Shown: positions 6,377-10,565 of the stretch, piece by piece
Numbering within the stretch: position 1 is the first letter of the stretch
How the letters are laid out: each line of letters begins with the position of its first letter
From: Bacteriovoracaceae bacterium
GTDB lineage: Bacteria > Bdellovibrionota > Bacteriovoracia > Bacteriovoracales > Bacteriovoracaceae
Direction of reading: 5' to 3'
Assembly (NCBI GenBank): GCA_023151145.1
Contig: JAKLJM010000044.1
Span: 1 to 10,565, forward strand
DNA: 10,565 nucleotides
Notes under the pieces: model-generated
What the model saw: only the letters and a program-made list of their open reading frames with translations
Database searches by the model: none
Told to the model about the DNA's origin: nothing
Made by a program: the position numbers and the translations under genes

Positions 6377-7255
6377 ATGTTTTCAAAAAGAAAATTATCT
6401 CAATATCTCATTATCTGTGCGGCAACCAGCTTCTTAAGTGGTTGTGCTACACAGTCTTTTAAAAGCCAAATTGAACGTTCTGACGAGGATCTTTTGAGTG
6501 ATGAATCGTTCATGCGTTACAACTCACTTCGACTTGAAAAAAACGACAATAGCAAATTAAACTTCATCTCAGAGGCAACTCGAGCTTGTCATCAAAATAA
6601 AATAAAAAAAGGAACTCTAATCCTTGAAGAAAACACAGAAAAAAATAAAAGCAATCCTGAATTCTGGAATTCACTAGGAACATGTTATCTTTTAGATTCA
6701 GATTACAACAAAGCAAAATTTTATTACCAATTAGGTCTAGAAGCTCTATCTCAAAATAAAAACATTAAAAACAGTTCAAACATTGAAGCCATGATTAAAA
6801 ATAATCTTGGCTTAATTATGTTAAAAAATAAAAGAATCAATGAAGCTTTTGATGCTTTTCAAGAAGCCAACAAACTCTCTCCTCAGTTTCATACTCCCTT
6901 GTTTAACATGGCCCAAATTTATATGGAATATTATCAAAACGAAAAAGCTATTGAGATCTTAGAAAAATTAAAAGAAAAGAATCACAAAGATATCGATGTC
7001 CTTTATTCACTAGCTGTTTTGTACCAAAGAACAGGTAACTTAAATAAATCATACGCGGCGGTTTCAAATATTAATATTAATTACCTTAATCGCGCAGATA
7101 TAGTTGGGGTTTATGCTTTAAATCTCTATCAAAATAAAGAATTAGAAAAAGCAAAAATTATTTTAGAAAAAAGAACATATGCTGAAGAATTTAACACAAG
7201 AAATAAGATGCTTCTTGAGTTAATTAACGATGCCATTAAGGCTCAAAAAAACTAA
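6377..7255 (+). CDS. TPR lipoprotein, GltE/AglT-like
   Basis: A 292-residue protein with a type II signal peptide: basic start (KRK), hydrophobic core and lipobox LSGC at 20-23. Cys23 would be lipidated. Residue +2 is Ala, not Asp, so transfer to the outer membrane is expected. After a charged linker, at least five TPR-like helix pairs follow: about 95-126 (WNSLGTCYLLDSDYNKAKFYY), 138-171, 172-201, 205-232 and 240-266. Outer-membrane TPR lipoproteins of this form (AglT/GltE) belong to the Myxococcus gliding complex and interact there with the large periplasmic TPR protein. Here it opens the second unit, directly ahead of the motor genes, whose start is 15 nt past its stop. The start codon is supported by the signal peptide and by GGGGA. 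A PilF-like pilotin is an alternative, but no secretin is nearby. Confidence 0.82.
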   Translation: MFSKRKLSQYLIICAATSFLSGCATQSFKSQIERSDEDLLSDESFMRYNSLRLEKNDNSKLNFISEATRACHQNKIKKGTLILEENTEKNKSNPEFWNSLGTCYLLDSDYNKAKFYYQLGLEALSQNKNIKNSSNIEAMIKNNLGLIMLKNKRINEAFDAFQEANKLSPQFHTPLFNMAQIYMEYYQNEKAIEILEKLKEKNHKDIDVLYSLAVLYQRTGNLNKSYAAVSNININYLNRADIVGVYALNLYQNKELEKAKIILEKRTYAEEFNTRNKMLLELINDAIKAQKN

Positions 7256-7270
7256 GACTGGGGGGTCCGT
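7256..7270 (+). promoter_or_regulatory. G-run ribosome binding site of the ExbB-like gene, in a potential hairpin loop
   Basis: The only Shine-Dalgarno candidate is the run of six G at 7260-7265, 5 nt before the ATG. GAC (7256-7258) and GTC (7265-7267) could form a 3-bp stem that presents the loop TGGGGG, the same loop sequence as in the unit 1 leader. The stem is short and may be chance; the G-run itself is clear. Confidence 0.4.
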
Positions 7271-7885
7271 ATGCACAGTATTATCGAATTGTTTAAAGAA
7301 GGTGGCTTTATCATGTATCCGCTGTTGGTATTTTCTATCATTACCTGGGCGGTAGGTATTTACAAAATCCTGTACATCAATAAATTTAGGAAACAAGCAC
7401 GCCATTATCATGATGAAGCGACAAGAATTATTGTTGCTAAGAAATTTCATGAAATGGATTGGTTATATAAAAATTGTCCAGAAGTAATCGCAAAAACTCA
7501 CTATGCCATTTTTGATGAAGCTAACTCAAAAGAAGAAGCTGAAGCAAGAGTTCAGAGAAGATTAATAGAAACGAATCAAGCTTTAAAAAAGCATTTATGG
7601 ATGCTTGGTACTGTTGGTTCATCTGCTCCTTTCGTCGGTCTTTTTGGTACAGTTTGGGGTATCATGGGATCATTTAGTGCAATCGGTGCTGCAGGTAAAG
7701 CCGGATTTGCAGTTGTTGCAGCTTCCATTTCAGAAGCACTTATTGCAACTGCTGCTGGTATTTTGGTCGCGGTAGTTGCGGTTATGTTCTACAACTACTT
7801 ACAAGTTAAGATTGGTGAAATTAATACTGAATTTAAGAATGCCCTTGGTGATATGGCCGAACAGTTTAACTCAATAAAAAAATAA
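7271..7885 (+). CDS. MotA/TolQ/ExbB-family proton channel protein, AglR-like
   Basis: A 204-residue inner-membrane protein with the TolQ/ExbB layout: the N-terminal GGFIMYPLL element leads into the first membrane helix (about 14-36), then a cytoplasmic helical domain (about 37-107), and helices two (about 110-138) and three (about 146-175). The family motif is intact at 120-132 (PFVGLFGTVWGIM) and at 154-162 (SEALIATAA), including Thr127 and Thr160, which sit at the conserved threonine positions lining the ion path. With the ExbD-like partner encoded next, it would form the proton-motive-force-driven motor. In Myxococcus gliding this part is AglR. Neighbouring TPR and AgmX-type genes favour an Agl-Glt role over nutrient uptake (ExbB) or Tol-Pal cell division (TolQ); no TolB or Pal gene is present in the window. 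Confidence 0.93.
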   Translation: MHSIIELFKEGGFIMYPLLVFSIITWAVGIYKILYINKFRKQARHYHDEATRIIVAKKFHEMDWLYKNCPEVIAKTHYAIFDEANSKEEAEARVQRRLIETNQALKKHLWMLGTVGSSAPFVGLFGTVWGIMGSFSAIGAAGKAGFAVVAASISEALIATAAGILVAVVAVMFYNYLQVKIGEINTEFKNALGDMAEQFNSIKK

Positions 7886-7900
7886 TTTCGGTTCATTATT

Positions 7901-7914
7901 AAAAGGGGGTTTTT
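7901..7914 (+). promoter_or_regulatory. G-run ribosome binding site of the ExbD-like gene, in a potential hairpin loop
   Basis: GGGGG at 7905-7909 lies 5 nt before the ATG at 7915 and is the only Shine-Dalgarno candidate. It is flanked by AAAA (7901-7904) and TTTTT (7910-7914), so the run could sit in a G5 loop on a weak A-T stem next to the start codon. In AT-rich DNA such flanks can arise by chance. Confidence 0.4.
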
Positions 7915-8343
7915 ATGTCTATGGGAAGTATGAAAGATGGTGGTGGAGATGAGGATATCGTAGCAGAAATCAACATGACTCCACTTATTGATATTATGTT
8001 AGTTCTTTTAATTATCTTCATGGTTTCTTCAACTGCAGCGCTGGAGTCTGGACTAGATATCCAATTACCTACCACGTCAGCTGTGGCCGAGAAAAAAGAA
8101 CCTGAACTCTTAGTCATCACTTTAAGCAAAGACGGTAAGTATGCCGTTCAAGGAAAAAAAGTGACTGAACAAGATTTACCTGCAGCGATCAAGAGAGAAT
8201 TAGCGACCTTAAAAACCGAAACTGTCATCTTAGAAGGAGATAGTGCTGCGTTTTTAGGTAAAGCAGTTGAAGTCATGGATATGGCGCGACTTGCTGGTGC
8301 CAAAAATTTCTCTATTGCCGCTGAAGAAAGTACTAAAAAATAA
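7915..8343 (+). CDS. ExbD/TolR-family protein, AglS/AglQ-like
   Basis: A 142-residue single-pass protein. A short Gly- and Asp-rich cytoplasmic tail (1-18) is followed by the family signature at 19-37 (INMTPLIDIMLVLLIIFMV). Asp26 is the membrane aspartate expected to carry protons. The periplasmic domain (about 45-142) has the usual ExbD pattern, with a VILEGDSAAFLGKAVEVMD segment (about 103-121) and a following AGAKNFSIA strand. It pairs with the ExbB-like protein encoded 29 nt upstream. Myxococcus gliding uses two proteins of this family, AglQ and AglS, with AglR; only one is present here, so it may fill both positions or a second copy may lie elsewhere. Length and motifs are normal for the family. 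Confidence 0.93.
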   Translation: MSMGSMKDGGGDEDIVAEINMTPLIDIMLVLLIIFMVSSTAALESGLDIQLPTTSAVAEKKEPELLVITLSKDGKYAVQGKKVTEQDLPAAIKRELATLKTETVILEGDSAAFLGKAVEVMDMARLAGAKNFSIAAEESTKK

Positions 8344-8357
8344 TTTAAGGTGATTGT

Positions 8358-9395
8358 ATGTCGACCATAACAATGAATGAAATTCCAAGATCTCGACAGC
8401 ATCAAAAAGAACAAGATAACTTTTTGAAAAATGCAATTATTGGAAGTTTAATTTTTCACGTGATCCTACTTTTACTTAAATTTCCGGGGCTTCATAGTGA
8501 TAATAAAGTAGCTTCTAAGCCGAAATCTGTAGCAATAAAGATGGATTTTATTGCTCCCCCCAAGAATTATCAGCTTAAAAAAGAAGCTATTGTTAAATCT
8601 ATGAGCACTGCTATGGCACCAGTATCGACTAGCGCACCCGAAGTTTCAAAAAATATTCAAGCTGGGGGCGCTACTCATACTGATAATGGAAAATCTCAAC
8701 TTTCCAAAAAAGGATCTGCTAAAAATGGACCTCTTTCTACTCCGGGCTCAGGGGCAACCACTGTTGGAGATTCTTCCACGAAAGGTTACCAGTTTAAAGG
8801 TGGAAAAGGACTTAAGGCTTTTATGGGTGCAGGACTTGCGGTTTCTGGTGGTGGATCAGGAGAAGGATCTCGTTTTGCCAAAGGTGGAACTGGAACAGGA
8901 ATTGGTAATAATGGATCAAACTTAACTGGTGAGTACCGTGCTCCTGGATCAAATGGCGATGGTTCTGGATTTGATTTAGGTAAAGATCAAGTCGGTAACT
9001 ATGATCGTTCTACTGGTCCAAAAGGATTAGGGAATAAAAAAGGAATTGATACTGCCTATGTACAACCAGAGACAGTGGTTTTAGGAGCAATTGATCCAGA
9101 ACAGTTAAGAAAAATTTTACAAGAATACATTCCTCAGTTTCGTTATTGCTACCAGCAAGAATTGCAAGAAAACTCAGAAAAAATCAAAGGGATTATTGAT
9201 TTAAATTTTAGAATCGAAGGAACTGGACGCGTTTCGAAAGTGACCATTAAGTCTGCCGCCGCTCAATTCTCTGGTAAAGGAATTGATTGTATGGGTGGTG
9301 TTCTAAAGGCCATCGACTTTCCAAAACCAAAAGGTGGTGGCTTAGTAGATGTTCGTCAGCCTTTGAATTTTTTTGCAGAAAATACCAAGATCTAA
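8358..9395 (+). CDS. TonB-like force transducer with AgmX/PglI-type C-terminal domain (GltG/GltJ-like)
   Basis: A 345-residue protein. Residues 1-24 are cytoplasmic; one membrane helix spans about 25-42 and carries S30-x-x-x-H34, the SxxxH motif with which TonB contacts ExbB/ExbD. A long linker (about 50-235) is strongly Gly-, Ser- and Lys-rich and probably extended across the periplasm. The C-terminal domain (about 244-340) matches the AgmX/PglI tail found in myxobacterial proteins: YCYQQEL, a strand with GTGRVSKV, the FPKPKGGG loop, and two cysteines, C264 and C311, placed to form a disulphide. In Myxococcus, AgmX/GltJ and PglI/GltG couple the motor to the periplasmic complex. This protein lacks the large cytoplasmic domains expected in those (see findings). 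AAGGTG 5 nt before the ATG supports the start. It is last in unit 2, followed by a terminator. Confidence 0.88.
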   Translation: MSTITMNEIPRSRQHQKEQDNFLKNAIIGSLIFHVILLLLKFPGLHSDNKVASKPKSVAIKMDFIAPPKNYQLKKEAIVKSMSTAMAPVSTSAPEVSKNIQAGGATHTDNGKSQLSKKGSAKNGPLSTPGSGATTVGDSSTKGYQFKGGKGLKAFMGAGLAVSGGGSGEGSRFAKGGTGTGIGNNGSNLTGEYRAPGSNGDGSGFDLGKDQVGNYDRSTGPKGLGNKKGIDTAYVQPETVVLGAIDPEQLRKILQEYIPQFRYCYQQELQENSEKIKGIIDLNFRIEGTGRVSKVTIKSAAAQFSGKGIDCMGGVLKAIDFPKPKGGGLVDVRQPLNFFAENTKI

Positions 9396-9401
9396 GACCA
9401 G

Positions 9402-9428
9402 GCCCTGCTGTCTAAGCAGGGCTTTTTT
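9402..9428 (+). terminator. Intrinsic terminator of unit 2
   Basis: GCCCTGCT (9402-9409) pairs perfectly with AGCAGGGC (9415-9422) around a 5-nt loop and is followed by six T (9423-9428). It begins 6 nt after the stop codon of the TonB-like gene and closes the unit before the photolyase-related gene. Confidence 0.95.
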
Positions 9429-9494
9429 CTTATCTAGCTCTTTTCTAACATTTGTCTACGCCTACTCTATCTCTTTATCGTCTAGTATATTTTA

Positions 9495-10565
9495 ATGAAA
9501 ACATTACAAATCATTTTAGGTAATCAACTCTTTCCTACGGAATACTACAACTCTCCTCAGACCATTTATTTTATGGCTGAGGATAATTTTTTGGCCTCAA
9601 GACTAAAGTTTCATAAATTTAAAATTGCCTTTTTTTTTATTTCTATGCGCCGCTACCGTGATCTTTTAAAAAATAAAGGTCTTGCTGTAGAATACTTTGA
9701 CTTAAACGAAGATAACTTTCAATTACAGTATTGTGATAAATTACTCATCACTCTAAAGAAATATCAAATTACTGAAGTACAATGTTATGAAATCGAAGAT
9801 AAATTTTTTGAACAAGCACTTAAACAATTTTGTCATGATCATAAATTACATTTAAAAATTCTTTCTTCTCCCCTGTTTCTAACAACTCGTACTTCCTTCA
9901 AAGATTATTTAAACGAGTCTAAAAAGCCTTTCTTAAAAACTTTTTATGAAAGAGAGAGAAAAAAACTCAACATTTTAATGGATAAAGGTAATCCTGTAGG
10001 TCATCAATTTTCTTTCGATGCTGAAAATAGAAAAAAATTACCATCAAAGATTGATATTCCTATGCCCAGATGGCCCTCTCCTCACAAAATTCCACATGCC
10101 AGTGATGTTTTTGATGTGATCAAAAAATATTTTGATCATCACCCAGGTGATGTTGAAAACTTTTGGCTACCGACTGAAAGAAATGAAGCTCTAAAATGGA
10201 CCAAAAGATTCATTGAGGAGCGTTTGGAAAATTTTGGGACCTATCAAGATGCCTTAAATAATGAGCATGATTTTTTATTTCACTCTGGAATCTCAAGTTT
10301 CCTCAATGTCGGATTGATTCTTCCGATTGAAGTGATAAAAATGGTGGAGGCTGCCTATTATGATAAAGGCTATCCGCTAAATTCTGTTGAAGGATTTATT
10401 CGTCAAGTTTTAGGTTGGAGAGAATTTGTTCGCGGTATTTATCAAAATTTTTCTGAAATCCAAGACGAAAAAAACTTTTTTAATCATCAAAGAAAATTAG
10501 GTGCTAGTTGGTATAATGGAACTACTGAAATTGACCCTCTAGATTTTGCAATTAAAAGAACTTTG
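9495..10565 (+). CDS. Partial cryptochrome/photolyase-related protein (FeS-BCP, PhrB-like)
   Basis: The frame is open from ATG 9495 to the window end (357 codons), with a stop 4 codons upstream; the C-terminus is missing. The N-terminal LQIILGNQLFP and the region to about 175 (MDKGNPVG, then FSFD) match the photolyase-related Rossmann-like domain. The FAD-binding domain shows YQDAL (250-254), FHSGISSFLN (262-271) and VEGFIRQVLGWREFVRGIY (298-316), a hallmark of this class. Characterised relatives such as Agrobacterium PhrB are (6-4) photolyases that repair UV lesions using light, FAD and a second chromophore. The position where relatives carry the first cluster cysteine reads Pro348 (see findings). 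No Shine-Dalgarno is seen; TAGTAT at 9483-9488 could be a -10 that starts a leaderless message at the ATG, but no -35 supports it. Function is unrelated to the upstream cluster. Confidence 0.9.
   Translation, partial: MKTLQIILGNQLFPTEYYNSPQTIYFMAEDNFLASRLKFHKFKIAFFFISMRRYRDLLKNKGLAVEYFDLNEDNFQLQYCDKLLITLKKYQITEVQCYEIEDKFFEQALKQFCHDHKLHLKILSSPLFLTTRTSFKDYLNESKKPFLKTFYERERKKLNILMDKGNPVGHQFSFDAENRKKLPSKIDIPMPRWPSPHKIPHASDVFDVIKKYFDHHPGDVENFWLPTERNEALKWTKRFIEERLENFGTYQDALNNEHDFLFHSGISSFLNVGLILPIEVIKMVEAAYYDKGYPLNSVEGFIRQVLGWREFVRGIYQNFSEIQDEKNFFNHQRKLGASWYNGTTEIDPLDFAIKRTL

Noticed and set aside
7271..8343. Assignment of the motor pair as TolQ-TolR of the Tol-Pal system
   Set aside because: No TolA-type helical protein, TolB or Pal is present; the partner has an AgmX-type tail and the neighbours are secreted TPR proteins.
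8686..8925. 79-codon frame inside the Gly-rich linker of the TonB-like gene
   Set aside because: It is an alternate-frame reading of repetitive GGA/GGT-rich codons, with Leu- and Lys-biased composition and no start signals.

Overview
The window is AT-rich (about one third G+C by eye) and tightly packed. It holds two convergently organised transcription units on the + strand that together encode a trans-envelope machine, flanked by two unrelated partial genes. The parts list (OmpA-sized outer-membrane barrel, several secreted TPR proteins, a TPR lipoprotein, an ExbB/TolQ-type and an ExbD/TolR-type motor pair, and a TonB-like protein with an AgmX/PglI-type C-terminal domain) is the signature of Agl-Glt-like gliding machines of the former deltaproteobacteria. 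With the low G+C this points to a predatory or related Bdellovibrionota lineage (Bacteriovoracales-like). The lineage is an inference; no rRNA or other marker is present.

Layout. 1-357 (-): N-terminal 119 codons of an Fe-S class RNA m5U methyltransferase (RlmD/RlmC type), cut by the window edge. 358-688: divergent intergenic region with an extended -10 promoter and a structured leader. 689-6022 (+), unit 1: outer-membrane beta-barrel protein, 480-residue secreted TPR-like protein, 85-residue secreted small protein, and 970-residue secreted TPR protein; closed by an intrinsic terminator at 6073-6105. 6106-6376: second promoter and leader. 6377-9395 (+), unit 2: TPR lipoprotein, ExbB/TolQ-like, ExbD/TolR-like and TonB/AgmX-like proteins; closed by an intrinsic terminator at 9402-9428. 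9495-10565 (+): first 357 codons of a photolyase-related (FeS-BCP/PhrB-like) protein, cut by the window edge.

How the genes fit together. The ExbB/ExbD-like pair would form an ion-driven motor in the inner membrane. The TonB-like protein, with one N-terminal membrane helix carrying an SxxxH motif and a long Gly-rich periplasmic linker, would carry force across the periplasm. The TPR proteins would scaffold the periplasm and the lipoprotein and barrel would provide the outer-membrane end. Compared with the Myxococcus set, this cluster has one ExbD-like protein, and its TonB-like protein has only about 24 residues in the cytoplasm.

The most unexpected signal is regulatory. The two units have near-identical promoters (TTCYTTARTTC, 8-9 nt, GATTGYTATAATC). 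Their leaders share a G-run presented in a hairpin loop plus an identical 13-base box, AAAGACATGGGGA, exactly 4 nt before each start codon. G5-G6 runs, rare in this AT-rich DNA, lie upstream of four of the eight cluster genes, each flanked by self-complementary bases. This suggests a shared post-transcriptional control, for which CsrA/RsmA is one testable candidate.
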